Shown here one piece after another: positions 1 through 12,135 of a DNA stretch of 64,000 nucleotides (positions are counted from its first letter, which is position 1; the number at the start of each line of letters is the position of its first letter). Location: positions 35,721,797-35,785,796 of the forward strand of contig CP136061.1 in NCBI GenBank assembly GCA_032622095.1, read 5' to 3'. The notes under the pieces were generated by a model. It saw only the letters and a program-made list of their open reading frames with translations, was not told where the DNA came from and did not search any database. The stretch is from Siphonodentalium dalli (Eukaryota > Mollusca > Scaphopoda > Gadilida > Siphonodentaliidae). A program made the translations under genes and the position numbers.

Positions 1-410
1 ATATTACGGGATTTCGATGAAACTTGGTATGTGGGGGTACTTTCTTATGGCGAGTCTCATAAGCATATTCATTTGCCCGTGCGATGTGACCTTGACCTTG
101 AAATCGGGTAACTTCAAGGTCAAATCGCCAATTTTGATGGGATTTCGACGAAATTTGATACGTGGGGTTACTTTTGTCCACTGATTGTTTTGGACGGGTC
201 CAATTGTGACCCCGACCAGACCTTGACCGTCAAAATGATCAATTCAAGGTCAAATCGGGTAAAACCGGATGGATTTCGACGGGCACGTTTGTCGGGTACT
301 TTTGTCCGGGCAGTGTTTTTGGACTGGTCAAATCGTGACCCCACTTGACCTTGACCTTCAAAATGGACAATTCAAGGTCAAAGCCCGGACGAAGTCGGGT
401 CACCTTCTAG
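1..410 (+). mobile_element. Helitron-like element, 3' part with tandem repeats
   Basis: About three imperfect ~120-bp units share GGATTTCGACGAAA, TACTTTTGTCC and TTCAAGGTCAAA. The array ends with a short hairpin (CCCGGAC-GAA-GTCGGG, 384-399) and then CTAG at 407-410 followed by T. A hairpin just inside CTRR-T is the standard Helitron 3' end. The 5' end lies left of the window. Confidence 0.6.
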
Positions 411-620
411 TATGATATATATAAAGAGCGTTTGTTTCACTTCTGTGCGAAAAAAATTAAAACAGCTGGAAAATGGCTGTGCATGACAATGGCAAGTATT
501 TTTCAGAGCATATCAATATTTGGTGTCAACTTATATTATACCTCCTTCCAAATTACGTAGACAAAATTTGGAAGCTCGAGTGAGTTGGGTGCTCGTCACT
601 CACATAACATATATTATGGA
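411..620 (+). repeat. Dispersed repeat shared with 39937-40170
   Basis: Both copies share TATATATAAAGAGCGTTTG, AAAACAGCTGGAAAAT, ATACCTCC and ACAAAATTTGGAA in the same order, and both directly follow a Helitron CTAGT end. No coding potential is evident. Confidence 0.5.
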
Positions 621-888
621 GATGCACGTTTTGCATAAGTACAGCCAAATATGGCAAGAGATGTTCAACATATTTCTCTGGATCTATCTGGCGAAAAATC
701 TTGAATTTAACATATCATCATCTTCATTGTTTGCAGAATCTGAGCAATTATTAAGAGGTGACAGAAACAATGGATTATAATACATTTGAGAGGTTTAAAA
801 TATTATGTTCTTTGTTGTCTCTTTCGGGACCAAGAACTGCTAGAATAATTAATAATTTCACACAACATTCCAATCAGCAAAACAGCTT

Positions 889-3533
889 ATAGTCTGGTCG
901 ATAAAAGGTTTGACCTAGAATAAATTTGGACTAAGTTGGTTTTTATTCCAATTTGAAGAGGAATATATATCCACTACAACATATCCAAAATCCGCTTTGA
1001 GCAAACTTTTTTACAGAGATTTAAAAAAATGCCCATTTTCGACCTTGTGAAGTACGTTTTTCTACAATATCCTTCATCGGCGACACCAGAACGCATTAAT
1101 CCTCCATTCGATACATATACCAGTTTGTGTGAAATTAGAGTATAGAGGGCGAATAGAGTGACAAGGACAGAAGATAATGCATTCGCGGCGATGAAATGGC
1201 TGCCAAAATGGCCGCAACTCCAATCCATGCTACGTCGGACGAAAGCAACATATTGGATAACCACATATAAGCGAAAATACACATTGGTAATTTACAAGTA
1301 TGTTGTATATATATATTTAAAGGTACATATAATTAAAACAGATCTAACTGAATGATTTATCGATCATTGCAACGCACGTTAACCCAATGATTTATGTTCG
1401 GATTTTCTGCTTAGAATACATCCAAACAGTCGGGCCAAAAACAGTTATTTCGGGCATGCAACACACGAAGTAATATTTCGTCACACAGTGCGTCGTACTT
1501 TCATTTTGAATGATGATTAATTATTGAATGTAACGCAGAAACTGAAGTCCACACCCTTGCTGTGTAAATACTAGTTATATTTCCGGAATTTTCAACACTC
1601 TCCGTGATAATAAACCATATGTTCACGTATATATGTCGTAATGCTGATTATACTGTAAAGAAACACCCATCTCTTCAACAGAATAGTACCCTATCTCACT
1701 AGATCGAAGAGACAGTACATCGTACATTTTATTTAATACTAATTTTCATACTGCTTCCAAACCGGTTTCTTAGTAGACAATTTTGTTCAAATTACTTCAA
1801 TCGGCACTTTACAACGGGAATATATACCACGCAATGCATCAGTATCTTGTTGTTTGAAATTATATTACCATTGCCACCCACATACTTGCGCTAAATATCA
1901 GGTCATCAGCGTTTAAAGTTATTAGTTCTGCGTTTACCATTCACTCAATGTTGCTATTTATGGTTTTGTATGCAGCAGATATGTGTTACATTAGGGAGAA
2001 TGGGTAAACGCGGCGATGCGGTTTCAGAAAAGGTAGTACGTTTCGCGTATATGGTATATGTGGCCTTAGTGCATTTAAGAACATATAATTTCCAGGTATA
2101 AATACAGTCTCTGCCACAGAGTATGTAGGCAAATTTGGTTATGTTGAGAATTTATTGAAGATAGTTTATTGTACTCCTTTGTATTTTGATAAATTGCGTT
2201 CATGGTATACCACCATGTATTTGTGCGATAAAAGCGAAATATTCGTGTTTAATCAATTGACCGGAGGCAACAATGACTACTATTTTAAGACACGGACAAT
2301 AGGATCTACACATTTTGCCTAGTACCATATGAATAGCTCTCACACTGTTCTATATAATAGTGAATTTTTACATATTTGGCGTAGTATAGATTATCGGTCA
2401 CATTCGTGAGACTGTTTTCATTACATACATTTCTGCTTCTAGAAAAGGTCACATAGTCAATACATCCCTATTAGATCACATTTAAAGGTACGGTTGGCCT
2501 TGCGGTGGGTATATATCCTGTGAAAATATTTCCACCCGTCAAAAACCGCCACAAACAGAAAGAACAACCAGATGTAGACAGACTTTGTCCGTATACAAAT
2601 AAGAAATATCGCATAAACAGTATGTTATTGTCATATGTTTGACCATTGTTATGTAAACAAAAGCATAAAAAGTTACTTTTCTGGTGTTTGTTTATATTAT
2701 GATGGTAAACATAAAGAGCGTTCATTGTGGGTAAATTCCTGATATGGAACGAATAAAGAGCGTTTATGCCATTTGTGTGTGATTAGCCAACAGCATTGTG
2801 TTGTCTTCTGTAACACAATCAGGCTCTTGCTTAGGTAAAATATAGTAAATCTTTATGATAACATGCTGTTTACGCGATGGTCATGGTATATATATATGAA
2901 CGAAAATGTGCGTTTTAATGTTTTTCTGTTTACGGTGATTGGAACAAATATGAATATTTTCGACAACTAAGGCCTCACGTGCCTTTAACTGTTTAATTAC
3001 ACATATATTACGCGATTCAAAATAAACAGTACAGATAAAACTGCGTTATTCTTCTGTTTCTTGGCGCCCAAAAAGTCAATATTTAAGAGAGAATTATTAC
3101 ATATATTATTAAAAGCTCCCCGTATACTCTGAAATCATTCTTCCTCGTATAACTCGAGGGCTTGTTCGTTCTTGTATGACTAGCTATTAAATTTTCCACA
3201 AATTGTAAATTTCATATGATTTTGTCCATTTTGGCGGCCATATTGGGACAGGCATTCTACCGATATGGCTTACGACTAAGCATTGTTTGTGTGTATTTTA
3301 TTATATTACTAATTTGGTATTAGTTGGCGCCCCTACAAACGAAATTCAGAATTTTTCGATACCAACTGCCATCATGGACGCCATCTTGGATTACAGAAAA
3401 TGCTCAAAGCGGATTTTACCCGATTTTGGATATGTTATAGAGGATACATTCCTCTTCGAAATGGAATAGAAACCAACTTAGTCCAAATTTATTCTAGGTT
3501 GACCCTAAAATTTTAGTTTATCGACCAGACTAT
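889..3533. mobile_element. 2.6-kb element with ~120-bp terminal inverted arms
   Basis: The left arm (889-1010: ATAGTCTGGTCGATAAA, CTAGAATAAATTTGGACTAA, CATATCCAAAATCCGCTTTG) recurs inverted at about 3400-3533. The interior is AT-rich with no convincing long reading frame, so this looks like a nonautonomous or decayed DNA transposon. No clear target duplication was identified. Confidence 0.55.
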
Positions 3534-3889
3534 TATTGTCTTGATGAGAGGAGGCTTCATTTGTATCATTATGTGGACTTAGATTTTTAATTGCACAATT
3601 TTGTGTCATACCCTCATATATTATGAAGATAAAGCAGTCACAAATATTCCAGCCTAATGAAAACAAATGTTGATATGCTGTGTGGTCCACTCAAGCAGAG
3701 AGCAATCAACAGAAATCAGGCCACATTGTTAAGATATATGGTGGTCAGCTTTGACTTGGTTATGAATCCATGACCCAGAACGTATCTCAGCCCAATTTTT
3801 CATTGAACACCATGAATGACAAATCTCAAATATAGAAAAAAAATTGTGGGTATAGTTGTCTTTCTGGGTGAAAATAAACATAAAATTTC
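3534..3889. other. Intergenic, no gene recognised
   Basis: AT-rich sequence with only short open frames; no splice-bounded exon or repeat recognised on either strand. Confidence 0.5.
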
Positions 3890-3899
3890 ATAAATCCAG

Positions 3900-4451
3900 G
3901 GGGGGGGGGGGTGAAAAAAATAATTCCGGCACGTATGCCGGGGTGGGTGGGTGGTCAAAGCCACCAACAAGCAATTTTTTCCGCAACTAACAAAAAAATT
4001 TCCTGCTTGTTTTTTAGTGTTTTGCCAATGAGTTGGGCTTCAAACCCACTTTGAATGAGAGAAATAATGTAATTCTAACTGTAAACTGACTGCAGGCAGC
4101 TATCGTGTTGTATTTTGTTGCAAATTTTGAAATCCAAGATGGCCGCTGGCAGCCATGTTTTTTTGGCCGAATGACCTCAAAATGACTCATTCCTATTTAC
4201 ATGTCCATGTTAAATCCATGATAAATAGTATGCACAGAAATTCATATACAGCTGTTTACAGTGAATTTCCCCCCGCAAATCTCTGTTTTAGTGTTAAAAG
4301 GGGGGGGTGGGTGTCAAAAAATGGTCGGAAAAAACTGCCGAAAACTGAAAAAAAAAAATTTGGCGGTGGGGGTGGGTGGGTACAAAAAATGATCGAAAGG
4401 GAAAAAATGCCATACGTGCCTGAAATTTTTTTCCGACCCCCCCCCCCCCTG
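3900..4451. mobile_element. Foldback element with poly-G/poly-C ends and 10-bp target duplication
   Basis: The ends are inverted: the left begins with a G run, then TGAAAAAAATAATTCCGGCA and CGTATG; the right has CATACGTGCC...TTTTTTTCCGA and a C run. ATAAATCCAG flanks the element directly on both sides (3890-3899 and 4452-4461). A TSD of about 9-10 bp with G-rich termini would fit a Mutator-like MITE. Open frames here are low-complexity artefacts. Confidence 0.6.
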
Positions 4452-4810
4452 ATAAATCCAGAAAAATTAGGTCTCCTCTCATGGATATATGAACTTTTGA
4501 AACAAATCTAATTTAAAGAAGTTCTTGGTACCTGAAAATGGTGATATTTTAAATATTGTCCATGCCATAAAGTGAAGTAAATGAGATTATAATAACCAAT
4601 TTTCGATGGTTCTTAAATATTGTATCACAATTAATAATCGCTTGTACCAAATTTCACAAATAAATTCCTGACAAATTTTGAGAAAATCCATTTAGAAATA
4701 CCAGGAAATTTTGACCAAACGTGCATCTGACCCTTAATGATTCATGAATCCGTTCGAAAATCTGCTGGACAGTGGCATGTCCTATTGTGTCAAAAACAAG
4801 GTATATTTAC

Positions 4811-5066
4811 TTCATGTAAGAATACACGAAACCACGCACCCCCTCCATTCTCCATATGTGTCAAGGTTATGGTTATGTTATGGTTATGGTTATGGTTATG
4901 GTTATGGTTATGGTTATGGTTATGTTATGGTTATGGTTATGGTTATGGTTATTGTTATGGTTAGGGTTAGGGTTATGGTTATGATTAGGGTTAGGGTTAG
5001 GGTTATGGTTATGGTTATGGTTATGGTTAGGGTTAGGGTTAGGGTTAGTGTATTCTTACATGAATG
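4811..5066 (+). repeat. Telomere-like array (GGTTATG/GGTTAG/TTAGGG) in inverted flanks
   Basis: The array at about 4863-5047 begins as TTATGG units and grades into TTAGGG, the metazoan telomere hexamer. It is bracketed by a ~17-bp inverted repeat, TTCATGTAAGAATACAC at left (about 4812-4828) and its complement at right (about 5049-5066). Confidence 0.85.
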
Positions 5067-6010
5067 ACATGAATACCAAAAACAGCCACCAGTGCAAAAA
5101 CGGATGATATTTTCGAATGGTAATAAGGCACAATAGTATAATTATAACGAGGAACTGTGAGCTCTATAACAGCGTATCGTGTGTATATTATATACGTCGG
5201 AATGTCTGCTTCGAATGGCCCGGCCGAGAATAAGTTATTTGTTAGATGAAAATAGAACACGATCGTCTTCGTCACTTTCTGACATCTTTGCCGCCTCCAT
5301 GTCGGATAACAGGTGTGTTCAATTAAGGAATAATCTCGGTTTCAAAGAGGAATAACTCTAAAAATTCGTACCACGTGACCCGTTTTCACCTGGTTTGGGC
5401 ACATCGCTGGAATTTTTGTGTAAACATAGTGACAGCATAAACATTTGATTTATCGGATTCTGTTTTTTTCCAAAGAAGAATACTGGCGTTATTGTATCAC
5501 AGCAGAGAAAAGTAAACAATTTAAATCGTTGTCTATGTAAACTTATCCCGAGTTCAGAAAAAAATCGCAGTTTTATGCCGAGAAAAGTATTTAAAACCAC
5601 GCCTCGATTTTGGGGAATGCAAATGACGACACCAAAATGTCGGTGCTATTGTAATTTGTAGTTGTCATGCGCTGGTCATATTTTATATTGCCTCGCTGGA
5701 AATTGACAGTGATATCTTTTTTGGTTTGTGTTACTATTTTTTATTGTCATATAATTACTGTGCTTGTTATACCGGTATGTACATGTACTTTCTGAAGTAA
5801 ACAGGTTTTATTTCGTGTTCCATATCAATGATTCAATAATCAATGACAATATGAATGAATATAATCGTCATCATGTTGATTCTTGATCATTGATTGATAA
5901 TATTGATCAAGTTAATTTTACCAATATCAGTATTATACTTGTGTAGCAGTCCCCATGTATATATAGAGGTCTTGATTACATGTACTTCCTTGCATGAGAG
6001 ATCTAGGTCT
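5067..6010. other. Intergenic, no firm gene
   Basis: AT-rich. On the minus strand at about 5246-5302 a short acidic frame (MEAAKMSESDEDDRVLF...) starts at an ATG and stops soon after; no good donor was found, so it is not called. The end of this stretch (5970-6010) may be LINE sequence continuing at 8635. Confidence 0.4.
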
Positions 6011-6330
6011 CATGTCACAGAATACAGGAGAAGTCGGCCCCGCGCGAAGTCGGCCCCATACGAAGACGGCCCCACGCGAAGTCGGCCCCAGAGAAGTCGG
6101 CCCCATATATAACAGAATAATTGTTTTAAATCATTCTTTATAATAAAGTTTATTTAGTGGGGAAAGAAAATCGTCCGAGGCCCAAATTTTTTTTTAAAGT
6201 TTGGCCTCTAAGGCGAAAAGTCGGGCAATTTTTTTTTGACATCATGGAACATTAAAACTCGGGTTTTTGACATCTTGATATGAAATATATAACTGGTAAT
6301 AGTAATAATGACAATATAATAATAACAGAT

Positions 6331-6549
6331 TCAAACAACATCGTCGTCGCTATCACTGTCACTTTCGTCAGTAATGGCCCAATAGGCTCCTAAGTCTGAA
6401 ATTAAATGGTACAACACCGAGCTGTCAGATACATCTTTAATATCTACAACTACCCAAGCAGACCCACAATCATGCTAAGCATTCTCAAATGGCCTACTCT
6501 CAGCAGAAAAAAGATACTTCTCCTCTCTTATTCTCTTCCATAAAATCCG
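6331..6549 (-). pseudogene. Decayed acidic C-terminal coding remnant in TIR element
   Basis: On the minus strand a frame beginning near 6549 reads RILWKRIREEKYLFSAESRP, meets one TAG (6475-6477), continues through HDCGSAWVVVDIKDVSDSS and an acidic tail (DESDSDSDDDVV), and ends at TGA 6331-6333. The composition is protein-like, not low-complexity. It is inside the 6021-8634 element, so it is probably a transposon protein remnant. I do not recognise the family. Confidence 0.45.
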
Positions 6550-8179
6550 ATATAACCATGTAAATATGTATAACCATGTAAAGTTCATTTTGTTATTACA
6601 ACTAAGAAAACATTCCGGACTTCACAATTGACCCTACCGCAATTAGCTGTGTGAGCCAATGAGATAATTGCATTATACAGCCTGAGGCAGCGGTCGCTTC
6701 TGCGAAGAGGATGTTAGACAAAAAGACTCATTTACCGGCTTACTCGATTTCGCTTTGATTTTGTTTTGTATAAAAGAGTATTGGTTTCATGTAAGATGAC
6801 TAAATTTAGCCCCCAAAACACAAATCCTGCTGTAAGTTGATACAATATAATAATATAACAGTAACAGTATGCGAAAGCTTCGCCCTATGGGTTAGTAAAT
6901 TATGAAAGTTGGAATGTCACGCTGAGCCAGAGAGGTGACAAATGGAAATATGGTGAGGGGATTAGGAAGTGCTAGATAAGCTAATTAGTTAACACTATCA
7001 AATCAAACTATGTACATGTTTGAGAAATGGACCACATATTGTTATAATCTCCAAGGGATGATTTGTTTGGGGAACGAGGGACACTAAAATGGCCAAAGTA
7101 TATGACAGTACCTGTTAAATTCACCTGTTGTCGATTAATACTGGCTGATTAGGGCGCCTCTTTCGGATTTGTGATGGTTACATTTGGTACATTATACAGC
7201 ATTTATTGGTATATTTTGTTAATAAATGGTATTTATGGCATTTATACGTGGACTTACATACACACACATTATGACAGACCAATGGAATACTAGGGAACTG
7301 TGATATGAAAAATAATTTCTCAATATACTGAAACATGTTTGTTCTATACTCGTAATGTGCCAATTATGAAGATTATTAATTGTTATTATAACATTTTTTT
7401 TTAATTTAGATGTCTTTATTAATTCCTTAGATATATAAGCCACGTTTTGATATAGCCCATACACACCCACGTGGCAGGGATAAGGGCGTTCTTTTTGTCT
7501 GAAATAAATGGGTTATTATATATTGTACATATGCTGTTCCATAACGCCCTTCTTGGTAATAGGGTGGTCTGCTCTACGTCATTGTGGGAAATTTATTACA
7601 AAATACAACATACGGAGGCTCCATACACACGGCAAACAGTCCCTATATTCTAGGACATATATAAACACTATATAGCAATATATGCCGTATTTATTGGAAC
7701 CTATGTGTATGGCATTGCCCCCACTTTCTGTATAGGCGTGGTATTTTAAAATTCTAAATTAGTGACTAAGGAGTTAATGATCAATACGTTCACGAACATA
7801 AGTCCAGTATAGGATTCAATATTGCCCATCTATTAGAATATGTATCATTATCCAGAAAAAAACAATCAGTTATCCAGAAGAAAAAAATCAATTATAACAT
7901 GGAACACTTTTTGATATCAGTATGGTGCATCTTCGAAAAAGTACAAAAAACTTACTACAACGGATGAAAACATACATGTCCTCGAATTTTTATCGAAACA
8001 GGGAAATTGTATGGTACACCATCGATAAATTGATAGATCGTGTTTCTATTGTGAAGAGATATATTATAATAACATTGAATATTTATTATGTGTTACATAT
8101 CCAGCTTGACAAGAACAGTGAATATCCGAAATTATCGAACAATTTATCTCAAAATCGACGCCATGTGCAGGTTAATTGT

Positions 8180-8368
8180 TCACCATTCTTCGGTGGTAAT
8201 TTGCCGGTGGTAATACATTGAAACTGAATGTATGTAGCCTTCACTAAAGTACTTGTATACTTGCTGTCGCGATTTCAATGAAGTGCCAGTCGAATTGAAG
8301 AACAATCCAGCGAAATCTGGTGGTAAGTCCACCAAATTTGAAACACGTCGTTCCTTGTTGTCAGACAT
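8180..8368 (-). CDS. Possible N-terminal exon inside the TIR element (unknown product)
   Basis: A 62-codon minus-strand frame begins MSDNKERRVSNLVDLPPDFA and continues GLFFNSTGTSLKSRQQ, after which GTATAC could act as a donor. The first ~36 residues look like real protein, the remainder less so. Together with the remnant at 6331-6549 it may represent the two ends of one split transposon gene. Family unknown; may be chance. Confidence 0.25.
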   Translation of the reverse strand: MSDNKERRVSNLVDLPPDFAGLFFNSTGTSLKSRQQVYKYFSEGYIHSVSMYYHRQITTEEW

Positions 8369-8634
8369 ATCGGCGTGTGATGTCTAACCTGCTATAATTC
8401 AGTCTGGCAATTTATGGCAGGCGTGGTTATCGCCGCTGGGCAGTAGCGTGAATTAGCCTACACAAACACTACACTGAATTAATCAAATTAATTTGGGGAC
8501 CTCACAATTAGCCAACATAAACACTATCTCAATAAAATTAAGACAATTGAATCCCTTCTAATTAATGGGGCCGACTTCTCTGGGGCCGTCTTCGTATGGG
8601 GCCGACTTCGTGTGGGGCCGACTTCTCCAGATAC

Positions 8635-8999
8635 CATGTCACAGGTGTCATCTTTCTCCTAAAGATTGCAAACTGTGAGCATCTACATCTCCAAAGACTC
8701 AGACTTATGGCACTCACAGTTTTCAAAATACTAAAGAAGGACATTAGCACTCCTTCCTATTTGGACTGCCTGGTGAAACGTAAACATAGTTCATACTCTT
8801 TTAGAAATTCTGAGACTCTGGAACTGCCATCACCTGACACTACTACTTTCGGTTTAAGCTCGTTTAGATTCATGGCACCTAAAGTGTGGAATTCTCTTCC
8901 AGAGTCATGCAGAACGCAGAGACGATGAAAGACTTTGAATGTATGTTACAAACCTGGAATGGTTTTAAATGTAAATGCAGTGCCTGTAGGATATCCTAA
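8635..8999 (+). pseudogene. Non-LTR retrotransposon (LINE) ORF2 C-terminal relic, frameshifted
   Basis: The frame reads through LRLMALTVFKILKKD and FRFMAPKVWNSLPES, the conserved tail of LINE reverse transcriptase ORFs (APK-WNSLP). After a one-base frameshift near 8917 it continues MKDFECMLQTWNGF to TAA at 8997-8999. The 3' UTR extends to about 9370, ending in AATAAAGCTTTTGAACTTTT. A likely upstream piece ends at 6020, split off by the inserted TIR element. Confidence 0.65.
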
Positions 9000-9402
9000 T
9001 TATATGCAAATGTTTTGTATTTTAATCCGCACTCTCTGGTCGGGTATCTCTGAATGGAACAAAACGTGTTATCCAGGAATGAAATATGGACTCGTTGTGC
9101 ACATTACTGTGCCGTATATGAATATACAAATTTGTGTCTTACGCTTTTGATCCAGTCAGGGCTACCTGTCCTCAGGGATTTTACTCGTCTTTTACAAAGT
9201 TTTAGCTAATATACATGTAATTTATTTTTCAGATAGGTTGTGTTTTACTCACGTTACTGTTTATGTACATATTCATTGTTTTCCAAGTCAGTTAAGAGCT
9301 TAATGCTCATGTTTGTAAATTAAAATGCCTGACTTTATAAATAAAGCTTTTGAACTTTTGAACTTTGAATCTATAGTTTGTCACAGTTTGTGTGGTCACC
9401 AA

Positions 9403-9860
9403 AGTTAAAGGTACCGGTACTGTACTCAATCCGATTCGATGGTACACATATAATCAGATTTCAACAACAACAACATTTCTTCAAAAGACGCTTTAGTTAT
9501 CAGAATCGATTAATTGCCAAAAAACAATGCTAACCACTGTCAACTCCAGTATAAATTTTTCCAAAACATGTTAAATACCAACATTTTGTAAAACGCAATT
9601 TGGTATCGAGAGTATAGTATGTCGGTCGGCTCATCCAGGTGGTGAAAATAACAGATTACAAAAATGTATATCTGATTGAGTTTGATGGGTGGGTTCCTCG
9701 ACACAAATCAGATATTTTTTTACCCTGTAGCCTAAGATATAACAATTTAGGAGCTTTAATTTGGATTTATACTAGTATGTACCTGTACCATATCTTTAAC
9801 TCATTCATGTTTCCTGGGGGAAAACCATTATTTACACTAACTAGATACTTAGTTTGAATA
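9403..9860 (+). repeat. Dispersed repeat, copy 1 (second copy 30425-30880)
   Basis: The two copies share CAACAACAACATTTCTTCAA, AATGCTAACCACTGTCAACT and GATGGGTGGGTTCCTCGAC in the same order and spacing. The class is unknown and no coding potential is evident. Confidence 0.6.
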
Positions 9861-9904
9861 TTCAATATTGGACAGAATCAAATTTACCATTGGTATTGCT
9901 AGTA

Positions 9905-10300
9905 AGGCCAAAAAAAATAATACCTGTGTTTAGGGTTACATGGTTCAAAATAATTAGGGTAGGTAGGTAGGGAATTTCAATTTATTTATTTTTTATTCTG
10001 AATTACATTGGGTCATTGACAATTCAATCTAGAAAGCTTCACAATTCAGATTAATTGAAAGGTTCAATACTAAATATTGTTAATCTTGAATTAGTCAGAG
10101 CACTAGACTAATAAAACTTTTAAATCTTTTTTTATAGGAGAGGTTTGAAAATGCCATTATGGGTAAGATAACTTTCGATGCCCTTCCCACTGAGCAAAAA
10201 AATATTTTTCTGTGTCTACAGTCCAATAAAAAGTTTTGGGTAGGCACCTTTTTCTAGGGTAGGTAGGGAAACCCTAAACACAGGTATTTTTTTTTGGCCT
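9905..10300. mobile_element. Foldback element, TIR AGGCCAAAAAAAA...CCTGTGTTTAGGGTT
   Basis: The left arm (9905-9940) recurs inverted at 10268-10300 (AACCCTAAACACAGGTA...TTGGCCT). Just inside, GGGTAGGTAGG recurs on the same strand near both ends (about 9957-9971 and 10258-10269). It is about 400 bp with no ORF: a MITE-sized DNA element. No clear target duplication. Confidence 0.55.
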
Positions 10301-10540
10301 AAAAGCCCTACTGATGAAACTGCTTTGAAACACCATGTCCAATAATAGAGGCCTGAGGGTCATCATAGCTAAAAAAAATTCATGTTGCCATGACAACGAA
10401 TGAGGACTTAAAATTAACATCGATTGTGTAAAATTGAAAATCTTTTCTTTTCTGTGGCCATCTAAATAGTTTATTCTGTAGTGTTTTAGACATTAATTTT
10501 GCTGGCGGAATAAAATATATCATTTTGTTATCTGGGTGTT

Positions 10541-11290
10541 ACTCTCGGGCTCCAAATAAAAGTGCAGGCCCAAATAATAGTGCAGGGGGGAAATTCCATT
10601 GAAAGTTAATAAAAGTGCAGACCCAAATAATAGTGCAGGGGTAACTCTGAGCAAAACATCAACATAACTGTGGTTAAACAAATTATTTTGACAGTAGGTC
10701 AAGTATAGGAAGTACAGTGTCATGTGGTGTTTTATTCAATTATTAAATGTTGACATGTATGCCATATATAGAGGATCTCACATGAGTTTCTATTTTATAC
10801 GGAATTTATCAACCGAGTTCACTATTTGAGCCGAGGTTTACCGAGGCTCAAATAGAATTTAGAGGACGAGGTTGATAAATTACGTATAAAATAGGACGAG
10901 TGTGAGATACCTTTTATCACATGATCAAATAAACCCGAAGCAACGCGAAATATTCATCGAAAACAACAATCATAAACTACAGCGATCGCAAGTTATTTGA
11001 AGAACGCCGTGACGTCATCGCACGCGCTGATATTAAACGTGTCTATTACCGATAATTTTGAAACTGCTTTTATGGCCAAATTATGTGATAAACTTGAATA
11101 TGTACATGCATAAAGTTATAAGCTCATCATTTTGATATCAGGATCATATAGAAATCTTGAGTTTGTGCTGATTTAAATTTTCTTAGCCTCCAAATTAATA
11201 AACGTGCAGAACCAAATAACCATTGTGCAGAGGGAAGATTTCCCAAGAAAATAATAAATGTGCATGTATGTTAATTTGGAGCCCAAGAGT
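10541..11290. mobile_element. TIR element ACTCTCGGGCTCCAAATAA with nested palindrome
   Basis: The left end ACTCTCGGGCTCCAAATAAA matches the inverted right end TTAATTTGGAGCCCAAGAGT. Subterminal 'AATAAAAGTGCAGG' motifs recur on both sides. The central part (about 10771-10930) is a second palindrome with arms GATCTCACA...TTTATACGGAATTTATCAACC and inverse. No ORF. Confidence 0.6.
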
Positions 11291-11293
11291 AAC

Positions 11294-12135
11294 TGGGGTG
11301 GAAGGGTGGGGTGATCAGTGGGACCTAACAAATTTTATAAATGGGATGACATTTACAATAAACAATCTACGAAAAAAGCAGAAGTGAAAGCTGAAAACAG
11401 TTTGAAAATCAATTGTTTCCGTTCTATTGGCTGCTAGGCATGATCGGCACATTTGGAGCCATCGAAGTAACTCTGTGATAATTCTATCTCATTTTATAAT
11501 TAATTATCAGCTTCCACCCATTTTAGCGGATTCCGCATTGTATTGTCGCTATTCTATGACAATAAGCCGACACCAAATGTTTCCAGTATGTTGGTCCATG
11601 CATTTTGTTGGGGCAACATCAGAGTTTATTTAATTGTATCATGGGATTTTTTGAGAATTTGATGTGCTAAATGCTTTGGATTATCGGTAAAATGATCGAT
11701 CTACGTCTGCTACTAGAAACGCGCAGTGTACTTAAGATTCTTTGAGATCAAAACTGGTACTCAAAATCGAAACGATTTGATTCGTTTCAGAGGGGGTGAA
11801 TCGAAAATTGTATTTCGAAACAATGCACCACAGGGCCCAACATGTACATGTATGTGTAGTATCGATAATGGGCTGTAAATAATTATTGACCCAAAATGTC
11901 ACCAAAAACAAACATTGATTCATGCGGCAATGTTTTGTCTGTTGGCATGGTCTGAAAAAGAGGTTAAATTAATAAAAAAAAATTCATTTCCAAACAATTT
12001 TACTTCAAATACTGCTTAAATATTCCCTCATGTTTCAACAGAGAAAGTGGTAATAATAATAGTAATAAAATGATGGTGTCGGGCATTGTGGTGTATTTAT
12101 GGCCCTCCAGGAATGATTAACTACCCTTCACCTTA
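11294..12135. other. Intergenic, no gene recognised
   Basis: AT-rich sequence with short open frames only. No repeat structure beyond short microsatellite-like stretches was recognised. Confidence 0.5.

Larger units (their letters stand above)
6021..8634 (-). mobile_element. 2.6-kb TIR element with subterminal AAGTCGGCCCC arrays and CATGTCACAG duplication
   Basis: Both ends carry GGAGAAGTCGGCCCC followed by about four to five ~16-bp units (6027-6107 and inverted at 8566-8631). The 10-bp sequence CATGTCACAG flanks it exactly (6011-6020 and 8635-8644). Removing the element joins two parts of a LINE reading frame. A 9-10 bp TSD suggests a Mutator-like or related DNA transposon. Minus-strand coding remnants lie inside (6331-6549, 8180-8368). 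Confidence 0.7.

Noticed and set aside
4155-5067. Open frames rich in Gly/Pro or in Tyr-Gly-Tyr and Val-Met repeats
   Set aside because: Translations of G/C runs and of the TTATGG/TTAGGG array.
5246-5302. Short acidic minus-strand frame starting MEAAKMSESDEDDRVLF
   Set aside because: It stops after about 21 codons and I found no convincing donor or partner exon.
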